From Gadus chalcogrammus (taxonomy: Eukaryota; Chordata; Actinopteri; Gadiformes; Gadidae), in contig NC_079414.1 in the NCBI RefSeq assembly GCF_026213295.1, forward strand, positions 15,348,607 to 15,412,606: 64,000 nt of DNA, in the 5' to 3' direction. A program made the position numbers and the translations under genes. The notes below the pieces were generated by a model, which did not search any database, had not been told where the DNA came from, and was given only the letters and a program-made list of their open reading frames with translations. Numbering within the stretch: the first letter of the stretch is position 1; the number at the start of each line of letters is the position of its first letter. Positions 43,186-64,000 of the stretch are shown piece by piece.

Positions 43186-44059
43186 AAAGTTGGAAATAAA
43201 TTGGCAGATTCGGAGTTTGCGGTTCAATAGATCAGTGAAACATCGTTGCGACACAATTGACCCCTCTAGCTAAGCACCTCTAGTAATGTAGTAACCTATA
43301 GAACCCAAATCCAAACGAGCCGTCTTTAGGGAACGGTGAATTGCATTGGCTTCTGTGAGCTGTAGGCTTTCAACCGAGAGCTTAGGGACCGTCTGCAAAG
43401 TGCACAACTGAAAACGAGCACAATGGTAAAATTTAAATAGCGGCGCCATTATTGACTCTAGAGCCCTAAAGCGGTTTCCATATAGGCATGGTTATTGCAA
43501 CCTTTAGTTTTGAAAAATATATCTCTACTTATATTTAAGGAATTTATTTTTAGCAAAAATCAACATACTTTTTTTATAGCAACAATTTCAGTAGCGTCGC
43601 CACTATTGACTCTAGAGCCCCAAAACTTGTTCAACAGAAGCATTGCCTCTTTATGGTCCTATACGACCTTTGTGATGGGGAGAGGGGAAGATGCATTGGT
43701 TGGAGGCACAGACCTTCTCGATTGTTGTAGTATTTGTGTTATGTGATTTTACTGTAGAGGGTGGTTGTTGATATAATATATCTTTTGTAAAATAAATGTA
43801 AATAGTTGTTTTAAAGATTTCACTTGTATTATGTTTAATCTCTCCATATTTTTCCCTGCTCATTAATTTGCACAAATGTACTGTATGTACACCCTTTTGG
43901 TGCCGGAAGACACGTAGAAACCTCCCGGCAGGGAGCGCTTTTCGAGCACACAAAAAGATTTGCCAGCGAAAAAATCCATTTAAACTCCGCTGCTGTAGCT
44001 CAATCCTAGGGGAAACACTGTCTCTAGTGCAATTAACACAAGCCAGCTTTCTACTTTGA

Positions 44060-44182
44060 CACAATTTCAGAATTGTGTGGTCCACCAACCACAAGTGAAA
44101 TTTATATGATTCGAATTATAATCAGCAAATTTGTCCATTGATATGCCACCATACGTAGCAGTCTCGATTAGGTTAAACTATT
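44060..44182. repeat. Duplicated 3' flank of copy B, matching 58405-58560 of copy C
   Basis: Shared strings TGTGGTCCA/TTTGGTCCA, AGCAAATTTGTCCA, GCAGTCTCGATTAGGTTAAA and CTATTTCA run into the stop codon in both. This is the 3' UTR and flank of the paralogues. Confidence 0.65.
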
Positions 44183-55507
<11,325 letters not shown>

Positions 55508-55616
55508 TATGTCTTTCTAGATGTGTCCACCATGACAGCGAACCAACCTCATATGCAATATCCCAGCTCACCCTACCTAATAGCCAAGCTCAACTCAATG
55601 CATCCCTGCCGGAATC

Positions 55617-55628
55617 GAAACAGAAACT
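55617..55628 (-). promoter_or_regulatory. ISRE upstream of HERC5/6-type copy B
   Basis: GAAACAGAAACT on the plus strand reads AGTTTCTGTTTC in gene sense and matches the ISRE consensus. It lies 110 bp upstream of the ATG at 55507, equivalent in position to the copy A element. The flanking sequence is recognisably duplicated but differs at several sites, including the two spacer bases, while the GAAA cores are retained. A GAAACC half-site follows near 55654. Confidence 0.78.
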
Positions 55629-55814
55629 TAGTGCTGAATACTTTTCAGGAATTGAAACCGCAAGAATGACGGCGCCCCCGCACGTTGCGCTTAAATAATT
55701 CCATAACGCTAATTAAAACATCTAACTTCATTTAAATTGTGTAAAAACTAAATGAATAACTAAATGTAATAAATTAACGAATTTAAAGATCACCACAAGA
55801 ACGATGTCGTTGTG

Positions 55815-55824
<10 letters not shown>

Positions 55825-55894
<70 letters not shown>
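55825..55894 (+). repeat. (GT)n microsatellite upstream of copy B
   Basis: About 34 GT units, roughly 200 bp upstream of the ISRE of copy B. Confidence 0.95.
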
Positions 55895-55895
<1 letters not shown>

Positions 55896-56202
55896 CATAT
55901 GGCAGCAGGCTAAAGATTCATCTTTATCTTGCTGCTCTTCTGTAGGCTTATCTCTTTCGCTCTCAAAGTATATGATCACCTCCTTAATTGCCATGTCTTT
56001 CGTTCCGTTGCAGTTGCGTTACATAATGGTCACTTCTCCTTATCGGTAACGGTCGTAATTAACTGCTAAAATCGACATTGATTTCATGAAACGGAATATC
56101 CTACTCCTTTCGATGATTGCTAAAAATAATAAGGAAGGGGAGAGGCATATAACCCCGCATTGAGAGGTCCTGTTCCTGAAGGTGGGATCAAGTGTTCATA
56201 GA

Positions 56203-56859
56203 CAGGGCCGGCCCTGTACACCTGGGGGCCCTAAGCAGGATCATTTTTGGGCCCTGCTTTGCGGTTGATAAAGTCGTTTTGCCAGAGAAAACAAGCAACT
56301 GTGCTGTATGTATTCATAACCCTTTCAGTTTTTATCCGTACCTCTTTGAACATGACTTGCCGCAATGATTTTACCACTTATTAAATTTACTCACTGAAAC
56401 AGTCAAAGTAAATCCTACACATTTCTACTTTTACTCTACTGTCTGAATGTTGTAAATGTAGAAAATGTTCTGAACATTTTCTGTTTGTTGTCCATGCATC
56501 ACACATTGTTTAATTGCAACGTAGTATAGTAGAGCTATAAGTGGGTGAAAAAACTGCTAAGTGCTAACTGCTGCAGGGTGGCCAGGTCAGTCAGAATCAC
56601 TTCATTTTAGGTTGTCATGATCCGACCTCTATACAGTCTATGGGACAGACCGACGCAGCCAAATTCTTAATTCCACCTTTGTTTTATTAAACCAATATGA
56701 GCTTTATGTTGATAACGTTTCCTCGCTTGTTAAGTAAATTGCTTTGTGAATTAAAAAAATAATAATAATATATATATATATACAGCGCTCTTGGGGGCAC
56801 CCTGGCGGTCGGAGACCCTAAGTGGACGCCTAATTCGCGTATAGGGAGGGCCGGCTCTG
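56203..56859. mobile_element. hAT-like element between copies B and C
   Basis: Ends CAGGGCCGGCCCTGTACA and GGGAGGGCCGGCTCTG are inverted. The 8-bp flank TTCATAGA is perfect (56195-56202, 56860-56867). The homologous DNA between copies A and B (around 39315-39335, GGGATTATTGATAAAC) lacks it. Confidence 0.82.
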
Positions 56860-57449
56860 TTCATAGATAAACATTTAAATTAAACCAAATCATTCAGTCT
56901 AGTTTTGAGTTGTCCTGACTCCTCAGAAGCGGTCCCTGAGGCTGTTTTTCTTAAGGGGAAATAAGGAAACCCAATTCAATCCCTCCAAGGTCCTGGTAAA
57001 CATGAGTTGTTGTTAAAAATCCCTGAATATAACAACTGAACAAGATAATAAGTGGTAGCTCCGTAGTAACAACACTCACACGAGTGATGCTTAATTTGAA
57101 TTGAGTCATTTTATTTTGCCAGGTATATTTGCACATAGTGAAAAGTTAAAATGTATTTATTGGGAGAAGCATGTGATGTAAAATGTTATTTGTTCACAAA
57201 TATCGTTAATTCCCCATAAATTCCTTTCTAGGATGTCAGCATTTGACCAATGAAGGTCAAGATACGAGTTGTATATAAAGTCACTTAAATTGTTTATCTA
57301 ATTGTATCCAAGTTGATATATATGTATTATCGATTTAAATATACATCTTCATCTTGTATTCAATTAAAATATTTATTCTGGTAGTAATACAAGAAGCAAA
57401 AAAAATCCCAACTAAATTAATGTAATTTGCGTAGGCTATATACATAAAT

Positions 57450-57778
57450 TGTGGGGGGACGTGCGGCGTCTGGCCTGCAGAGGGAGTATGGGCATGTTGG
57501 GAGCACACCGGATCTGATTGGTGGATTGGGTCTGATTGCGGGCACCTGCTCGCAATCAGACCAATCAGGGAGTGTGTATGTGCCCGCTTTATCTTGTAGC
57601 GAGGAGGATCGACTGAGCCACATGGACGATCGCTGCAAGAGATCCCCAGAAACGCTCCCTTTGTCCGCCTTGGCCGATTTACGATTTATGATTTGTTGAA
57701 CTGCCCATAGTCAAAATAAACGACTTGCTTGTGCTGAAAAGCAACCCTGGTGTCCATGCGCTCTGTGGATTTGCTACA
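57450..57778 (+). mobile_element. Possible solo LTR between copies B and C
   Basis: A GC-richer block starting TGTGGGGGGACG and ending GGATTTGCTACA interrupts A/T-rich duplicated DNA. It contains AATAAA (57715-57720) followed by a short R/U5-like tail. TAGGC occurs just outside both ends (57432-57436, 57779-57783), but the left border is then 13 bp away from the TG, so the limits are uncertain. Confidence 0.4.
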
Positions 57779-58560
57779 TAGGCCTATATATAGTCTATAT
57801 AGACTGTTCTTAATGCAGGCCATGATGATTCCTTTATAACTTTATTAATTCGCAGTTTGTGGTTTCCCCTCAAGAGAAGGTTTAGCTTCACGGCTGTTGG
57901 CTCCCGTCATCAATCTTATATTATGTAGCACAGATGAGGCAGACTACAGGCACAGTGTACAGTGTAGATATGAAGCAGGTTGCAGGGTTAGCTTTGTTTA
58001 CACAATCATTCAATCTGCACTTTTTGGGTCGTGAATAACTATATTTAATTGAGTAACATCTATTGCACCTTTGAGGAAGATTTAGAATATGAAAATAAAA
58101 GTTACAAAATTATCTAAATTGCTGAAACATGGCGCTATTAATTACCTATAAATTAAATAAATACATAAAACTAAATTGTGTACAATTAAGAAATTGTATG
58201 ACTGTAAGCTTTATTCTCTTCTGGGAAAAAAAAGCCAATTAGCTTTAGGCAAAAAAATCTTAATGGCTTGTTGAATCTGAGTTCTCATTTGCTCCCTTGC
58301 CTTGAATACTGTCTATCTCTTAATGATAGGATCATTGTTGTTGGTTGATAGCCTAGCACATATCTACCAGCTTCTCCAGTGCAATTAACACATGGCCAGC
58401 TTTCGACTTTGTCCCATTTTCAACAGACATTGTTTGGTCCAACAGCCAAAAGTGATATTTAAATGATTGGAATAAAAATCAAGAAAAGTGGCAGCAAATT
58501 TGTCCAGTGATATGATGTCCATATCACTGGATGTCGCAGTCTCGATTAGGTTAAACTATT

Positions 58561-60277
58561 TCACTGTAATCCAAAAGTATCACAACACTCGACTGCATGA
58601 AGGAGTTTCTGACGAAGCGTTTGGATGTTGCTGTAGTTTGGGAGATTCAAAGTCCAACAGCAGGTCACAGCCTCTGGATAGTACAGCTCAGGCTCTTGGT
58701 AACACGACAAGTTGATCTTTATCATGATTGTTGAACTGCGAAGTTTGGGATTTCTGTCCGTTCCAGATATGAATACTTTAGGAGGGGAAAAGGACGTTTC
58801 ACATGTTAATGTCTATTGGTTGTTTTATACGGTATACGGTTTTAAGCAATACAACATGCAATAATAACCAATCAAATAGCAATAATAATGTATACAAGTT
58901 ATTATATGTTATGTTGAGTTCTATTTACTTAGGAAGTCCTTCTTTTGCTCCACGGAGAACTCCGCGAAGACGATCCAAAAGTTTTTGATAACTTCATCGT
59001 TGGATGTGCAGCCTTGATATTTTGCATGCTGTAAAAAAGAAAAATGCAAAAACATTTGTCTTACATGCAAACATGTATATAGAGATATTTCTGCATCAAT
59101 ATCGATATATTTATTTATATTTAGCTAGATAGATATTAGAGCCAGACCGATACTGGATTTTGGGGCAGAGTGAGATTCCTAAATAGGAGAGCCAAAAATC
59201 GGTTGACGCCGTTTCCGTGCGCGAAGGAGGGGTAACCCCGATCTGCTAGAACCTTTCGGGGCCCTCCTGGTTCCTTTGTGGTTGGGAAACTTATCGGGGT
59301 TCGGGGGGTTGGGGTTGGTCGTTGTTGGAGTGTTGTTTTGTTGTCATGATGTGTACATTGTTGTTGCCACCGTTAATGTGAGAGTTATGTTAATTTGTTA
59401 GGTGCGCTGTGTTTCGTGAAAGACTATGGGTGTTAATAAAGGCAGTCCGTAGTCGTGCGGTGTATGGGGCGCTGAACTGCATCGAACTGCTAAACCCTTG
59501 ATCCCGTCTCTTCCTTCCTGTGCTGCTCGCCACTATATATATATAGATATATATATCTATATATATATGCGCAAAGGTTTTGAGCAATGCTGGAAGTTAA
59601 AATGGGGCTGTGTGGTGGCGGCTGTGTGGTGGCGCCGGTGAGAGCGCTCTTATGGAAACAGGACCCACTTAAGTTCCAATTAAGACACATTGCTATGATC
59701 ATACTACTCAGAAGTGTGCAAATCTTCAGTGAAATTGCACCACAACACTGGCTCACTCACTCAAGAGCATGCGAAGAAATGCACTATTGTGGACGACGAA
59801 ATGCCAGAATAAATCAATAATTATAATAATCTAGTATATTGCGCAACTAGCAGCCTGTTATTATTGGTAGTGAGATATTTTTGTTAGGAGGAGGAGGAGC
59901 GCCTGCTCCTATACATTAGTCAGGCTCTAATAGATAAATCCTGAGGCGTCTGGTGTATTTGAAGGGTTAGGGATGGATGTCTGACCTGTCTCAGATCATC
60001 CCAGTTGAAGACCTCCTCTCCCTTGAGGAGCGTTATGAGTTGATCAGGGAGGAACATTCTCCACTCAGGTGAAGGGCAGCCTCTAGAGAAGCCTCTCTCG
60101 AACTCCCTGAACTGATGCTCCACCGAGCGGCTGAACACCATGTCCACTTGGAGGTCCACATATTTCTGCCTGGGTTAGAGACAGGGTTGGGTTGAATGCA
60201 TGCTGTGCATGCATACATACACACACAGGTACACTTGCAAATATAAACATGTATACGAATGTCTACATTGACACCCT

Positions 60278-60313
<36 letters not shown>

Positions 60314-60395
60314 GTTGTCTTTGGTCACTTGAATGAACTCTCCATTAGGTAGAAGATCCAAATCTTCTGCATCCTACAGAAGTAAAGTTGGTGTG

Positions 60396-60428
<33 letters not shown>

Positions 60429-63400
60429 CATTTTATTTATAATGCACTTTATATTCAAGAATCTCAAAGTGCTTCAGAGAAAAAAATACCAAAAAACTAT
60501 TAAAAAGGGGGGGAACCTCAAAGAAAGTTTAGTTAAATGCTCTTTTAAAGAGATGGGTTTTGAGGTTCCGTTTAAAAAGAGCTGTAGTCTGTGGAGCCCT
60601 CAGGTGGTCAGGGAGGGCGTTCCATAGTCTAGGGGCAGCAGCAGAAAAGGCCCGATCACCCATGGTGCACAGCTTCGTATGTCGGGTTTGGAGGGTGTGA
60701 GTGGATCCTGAACGGAGTGTACGTGAGTTTGTCGGGGGGGTGAGGAGTTCCTGAAGGTAGAGGGGGGCAAGTCCGTGAAGGCACTGGTGGGTGAGGAGGG
60801 AGACCTTGTACTCAATTCTGAGTGAGACAGGGAGCCAGTGCAGTGATTTCAGGATGGGGGTGATGTGGTCATGCTTGCGCACCCTCATCAGGACCCTGGC
60901 AGCACTGTTTTGAATGTATTGGAGCCTCTGGATGCTCTTGCCAGGGATCCCAATGAGGAGTGCATTGCAGTAGTCCAACCTGGAGGAGACAAAGGCATGG
61001 ACGAGCTTCTCTGCATCAGCCAGGGTGAGTGATTGGCGGAGTTTGGCGATGTTCCTGAGGTGGTATAAAGCTGTCTTACAGAGGTGTTTGATGTGGGTGT
61101 CAAAATTAAGTTGTGGGTCCATTTTAACACCGAGGTTGGTGACGGATGTGGAAAGGGGGATGTTTTTGCCAGAGAAGGTGATATTGGTGATGGTGGGGGA
61201 GCGGAGCTGATGTGGCGTGCCAATAAGGATGGCTTCCGTTTTATGGCTGTTAAGTTGTAGGAAGTTGAGCTTCATCCACGCCTCTATCTCCTCCAGGCAG
61301 GTGGTCAGTGTGGATGTTGGCAGAGGGGCAGAAGAAGTGGGGGTTGTCCTGATGTAGAGCTGTGTATCATCAGCATAACAGTGGTAAGACAAGCCATGCC
61401 TGCTAATGACACTACCCAGGGGGAGCATGTACAGTGAGAACAGTGTGGGGCCCAACACCGAGCCCTGGGGGACACCGCAGGTGACGTTGTTGGTGTGTGA
61501 TTTTGCTTTGCCCAGGGCAACGTGCTCAGTTCTGTCAGTGAGGTACGAGGTGAACCAGTTCTTTACATTTCCTGATAGTCCAATGGTGTATTGCAGGCGG
61601 TGAAGGAGAATATTGTGGTCAACCGTATCAAAAGCAGCTGTTAAGTCCAGGAGGATGAGGAGAGATGGGGAGCCGGTGTCTGCTGCCATCAGGAGGTCAT
61701 TTGTGACCCTGACCAAGGCTGTTTCTGTACTGTGGCCATAGCGGAAACCAGACTGGAATTTTTCAAACAAGTGATGTTGCATGAGGTGATCCTGGAGTTG
61801 TGCTGCAACTGTTTTTTCCAGAACTTTTGACAGAAATGGGAGATTTGAGATGGGCCTGTAGTTGGAGAGGACTTCTGGATCAAGGGTAGGTTTTTTTAAT
61901 GTTGGTCTGATGACAGCAGTTTTTAATGCAGATGGGATATGGCCGGCCAGGAGGGAGTGGTTAATGATATTGGTGATGAGTGGAGAGACAGCAGAGATGT
62001 TGGCCTTCAGCAGAGCTGTAGGGAAGGGGTCTAGTGCACAGGTGGATGGCTTCATTTTCCTGATGACGTCCTCCACCTCTTCCTTTGTGATGCTGGAGAA
62101 GGAGCAGAGGGTCTGGACAGAGTCAATCGGTGGGTCAGCAGTTTGAAGGGGCAGGGCAGTAGTGATGGAGAGGTGTGAGCGGATGTTATTCACTTTTTGT
62201 TTAAAAAAGTTGATGTGCATGTTGCACCTCTCCGTGGTGACATCAGATTGGGATGGTAAAGGGGGTTTGAGAAGGTGATGAACAGTTGAAAAGAGCTGTT
62301 TGGAGTTACCAGGGCTATTGTTGATTATTGCGGAATAGAACCTGGACCGTGCATTATTCAGGGCTTCAGCATATGCCCTCCCGTGTTCCCTGTATGCCTG
62401 TTTGTGAACGGTCAGACCAGAGGCCTTGAGTCGCCGCTCAAGGACACGCCCAGCAGCCTTCATTGTACGTAGTTCACTGGTGTACCAGGGTGCGGAGCGC
62501 GAGAAGGAGACTGACCTCGATGTTAAGGGGGCGTGGAGATCCAGGAGACTGGACCTAACATTAGAGTGAGGTCTCCCTTTAAAAGTGCTTTTAAACAGTG
62601 TTCATTGGCTCTTACCCCTCCGAAATCCAACTGTAGGTCCTCAACAGCGTCCTCTTCATAGTCCAGCAGATTCTTTAAACTCCTGTTGGTACGACAGTGG
62701 GATGACACTTAAAGCCAAGTCAACATTAGGATGAAACAATGTTAAATAAAATGGATAGTTTAATATAGTAGTACAGTAGTAGTATAATGAAGTGGTAGTA
62801 TAGCATACTATTACATAGCATAGCAAAGCATATGTAATAGTTTAGTAACGTGTAGCAAAGCATAGCATCTAATAGTATAGCATAGCAAAGGACATGTATA
62901 GCATATCATAGCATGTAATGTAATGTAATGTATAGCGTAGTTTAGAAGTACTGTGCAACAGTTGGCGACAGCTCCATGAGGTCGTCCAGGGTTGGCTTCA
63001 AGCCCAGGAGCTTCTTGAAGAGAGCCAAGGGGAAGGGGATGTTCATCAGGCACTGGTTATACAGAGCCATGCCACAGAGCGTGCCCAGTAGGAAGAACTC
63101 ATCAGTCAGCTGGGCGACCTGGAGGGGGCAGTATAGAAGCAGTATATAATAATGATGGGTGGATGACTGATGCATGATGAGTGGACGGATGGAAGGAAGC
63201 GTGGATTGACCCCTCTTCGTGAAGATCCACGTAGGGATTTTAGACGGGACTTGGGTCTGTCCAGAGCGCCCTGCATTTAAACTTCCACGTTATGTTCACG
63301 TGTACTCAAGAGGACAGTGTAGCGTTTCCGAACCCAAATCAACATAAACCCTCTACCAAGTGCGGAAACAATAGACAGCATGGAAACCTGGTCGATTTGT

Positions 63401-63781
63401 TAACGCCTTCCATGCAACAATTTGCTAAACCCTGGGAGGACTGCACGTCTTCAAATAGCCCATCGGCCCTAAAAAGGGGCAGTCTATGGGGGACGGTCTC
63501 TGTATAGCGGCGCAGCCCTTTGCTGATCTTCACTTACGAGCTTGACGGAAGCTTGTGTATGAGCTTTAACGATACCAAAACATGTATTCCACACTCTAAT
63601 TGTGATAAAATAACATAAAATGCCACTTGTTTATGCTTACATTCTTGCTGAACCAGGCCACTCCGTCATCATTCTTTTCTAGTATTTGTAGTTCTGCCTT
63701 CTGAAGTTCTTTTGCAAGGAGGTGAAAGAACTCCATTATGACACCTCCAAAATGCATATCATATTCCTCATTAAACTTCAC
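58561..63781 (-). CDS. HERC5/HERC6-type small HERC E3 ligase, tandem copy C, 3' part only (HECT domain)
   Basis: Exons visible, 5' to 3': 63781-63641, 63118-62952, 62682-62616, 60373-60312, 60169-59986, 59028-58929, 58775-58561 (stop at 58561-58563). Lengths 141, 167, 67, 62, 184, 100, 215 are the same as the last seven exons of copy B, and all borders are GT/AG. The rest of the gene lies beyond the right edge. The catalytic Cys is in VTCCWTLNLPNY, and Phe is four from the end. The HECT motif DDGGVSMEFF of copy B reads MHFGGVIMEFF here, so the conserved acidic residues are lost. The reading frame is intact, so it may be a functional diverged copy or an early pseudogene. An L2 LINE is inserted in the intron between 60373 and 62616. 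Confidence 0.85.
59137..59929. mobile_element. DNA transposon (TAGAGCC ends) in a copy C intron
   Basis: Left TAGAGCCAGACCGATACTGG and right ACATTAGTCAGGCTCTA form imperfect terminal repeats. Flanks ATAGATAT and ATAGATAA match at 7 of 8. The homologous copy B intron is short and lacks it. The interior may contain further nested repeats, including an AATAAA near 59436 and a TA array at 59535-59570. Confidence 0.6.
60279..60311 (+). repeat. (CA)n microsatellite fused to a copy C splice donor
   Basis: About 15 CA units immediately beyond exon 60373-60312; the first GT of the array is the donor in gene sense. Confidence 0.95.
60402..62557 (-). mobile_element. L2-clade LINE, 5'-truncated, inserted in an intron of copy C
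   Basis: The element ends in a (TTA)n tail in its own sense (ATA repeats at 60402-60429) and is flanked by ACATTA at 60396-60401 and 62558-62563. Copy A keeps the uninterrupted site (GTGTAAAATTAGAGTGAGG near 28808), which fixes both borders. It carries a reverse-transcriptase ORF (60529-62463); the endonuclease part is missing. The 3' UTR form and RT motifs suit the L2/CR1 group, L2 (Maui-like) being my best guess. Confidence 0.85.
60529..62463 (-). CDS. LINE reverse transcriptase (ORF2 C-terminal part), L2/CR1-like
   Basis: 644 codons without a stop. Motifs in order: SNYRPISNLPFLSKVLEK (RT motif 1), QSGFRYGHSTETAL, LLDLTAAFDTVDH (first catalytic Asp), GVPQGSVLGP, and CYADDTQLY (the YADD catalytic box). 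A C-terminal region ends LKTHLFKRAFN. The frame stays open upstream of the listed Met to the truncation point near 62557, reading the usual APWYTSELR linker that follows the endonuclease in full-length elements. The listed Met is therefore not a real start. The enzyme would copy LINE RNA at the nicked target. The clean ORF suggests a fairly recent insertion. Confidence 0.9.
   Translation of the reverse strand: MKAAGRVLERRLKASGLTVHKQAYREHGRAYAEALNNARSRFYSAIINNSPGNSKQLFSTVHHLLKPPLPSQSDVTTERCNMHINFFKQKVNNIRSHLSITTALPLQTADPPIDSVQTLCSFSSITKEEVEDVIRKMKPSTCALDPFPTALLKANISAVSPLITNIINHSLLAGHIPSALKTAVIRPTLKKPTLDPEVLSNYRPISNLPFLSKVLEKTVAAQLQDHLMQHHLFEKFQSGFRYGHSTETALVRVTNDLLMAADTGSPSLLILLDLTAAFDTVDHNILLHRLQYTIGLSGNVKNWFTSYLTDRTEHVALGKAKSHTNNVTCGVPQGSVLGPTLFSLYMLPLGSVISRHGLSYHCYADDTQLYIRTTPTSSAPLPTSTLTTCLEEIEAWMKLNFLQLNSHKTEAILIGTPHQLRSPTITNITFSGKNIPLSTSVTNLGVKMDPQLNFDTHIKHLCKTALYHLRNIAKLRQSLTLADAEKLVHAFVSSRLDYCNALLIGIPGKSIQRLQYIQNSAARVLMRVRKHDHITPILKSLHWLPVSLRIEYKVSLLTHQCLHGLAPLYLQELLTPPTNSRTLRSGSTHTLQTRHTKLCTMGDRAFSAAAPRLWNALPDHLRAPQTTALFKRNLKTHLFKRAFN
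63203..63560. other. Unrecognised GC-richer insert in a copy C intron
   Basis: Starts around ATTGACCCCTCTTCGTGAAG and ends around GCTTGTGTATGAGCTTT. The flanking intron is shared with copy B, but this segment is not; copy B has an LTR-like element at a nearby point. I found no inverted ends, target duplication or clear RNA structure. Confidence 0.4.
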
Positions 63782-64000
63782 CTGTAAACATAAGAGGTTT
63801 TGCAGGGAAAATAACTTGAGTTAAATCTTAAAATTTAAATATTGTGAATTCATCTGATACCTGGATTATAAACACTAGAGAATCGTGTAAAGTGCGGTAA
63901 ATCCATTGAATAAACAATAAAAAAAACTGCACTATGCCACAATCATCAAATGTAATTGAAAAAAGAACAAGTTGAAATGTACTAACACATTTCGATTTAA

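Larger units (their letters stand above)
42283..44020. mobile_element. hAT-like element with perfect 14-bp terminal repeats, between copies A and B
   Basis: CAGTGTTTCCCCTA at 42283 is exactly inverted at 44007-44020. The equivalent place between copies B and C reads continuously (CCAGCTTCTCCAGTGCAATT, about 58368-58387). Target duplication is eroded. It holds a nested element (42412-42938) and internal tandem repeats. Confidence 0.65.
56170..57900. repeat. Duplicated intergenic block 5' of copy B, with private insertions
   Basis: Homologous to 39300-39965 but interrupted by a hAT-like element (56203-56859) and a possible solo LTR (57450-57778). No gene found. Confidence 0.65.

Noticed and set aside
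63203..63560. Structured non-coding RNA in the copy C intron
   Set aside because: The segment looked distinctive, but I could not find a fold, promoter element or match to a known small nuclear or nucleolar RNA.

Overview
The window is a teleost fish genomic segment. It carries spliced vertebrate genes, very dense and very long (GT/CA)n arrays, tRNA-derived SINEs, an L2-type LINE and many hAT-like transposons. The extreme microsatellite density would fit a gadiform (cod-like) fish, but that is only a guess. All genes lie on the minus strand, so each one's 5' end is at the high coordinate.

Layout: (1) 898-22144 (non-coding 5' exon to about 23.2 kb) is a complete herc3 gene, an RCC1-repeat plus HECT-domain E3 ubiquitin ligase. 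I resolved 23 coding exons that join in phase to 1035 codons. (2) 24293-38509 is a complete HERC5/HERC6-type small HERC ligase, with 24 coding exons and 993 codons. (3) 44183-55507 is its tandem paralogue, with the same 24-exon structure and 994 codons. (4) 58561-63781 is the 3' (HECT) end of a third paralogue that runs off the right edge. The arrangement matches the conserved vertebrate HERC3-HERC5/6 neighbourhood, expanded here by tandem duplication. The duplicated unit includes intergenic DNA: 39.30-39.96 kb matches blocks within 56.17-57.9 kb.

The HERC5/6-type copies look interferon-regulated. Copies 2 and 3 each have a canonical ISRE (GAAANNGAAACT on the plus strand, AGTTTCNNTTTC in gene sense) 103-110 bp upstream of the start codon. 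I found no such site upstream of herc3. Their first RCC1 blades are degenerate. Their central RCC1 exons are nearly identical between copies (apparent gene conversion), while one linker exon has diverged almost beyond recognition. Their HECT active-site motif is Thr-Cys-x-Trp instead of the usual Thr-Cys-x-Asn.

Between and within the genes are many transposons that are private to one copy. Because the paralogues act as internal empty-site controls, element boundaries and target-site duplications can be read directly. Examples are an L2 LINE at 60402-62557, hAT-like elements at 24939-26206, 29156-30026, 34558-35491, 52524-54898 and 56203-56859, a TGCCGC-ended MITE at 35564-36115, and a TG...CA element at 42412-42938 nested in a hAT-like element at 42283-44020. 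No tRNA, rRNA or CRISPR features were found.
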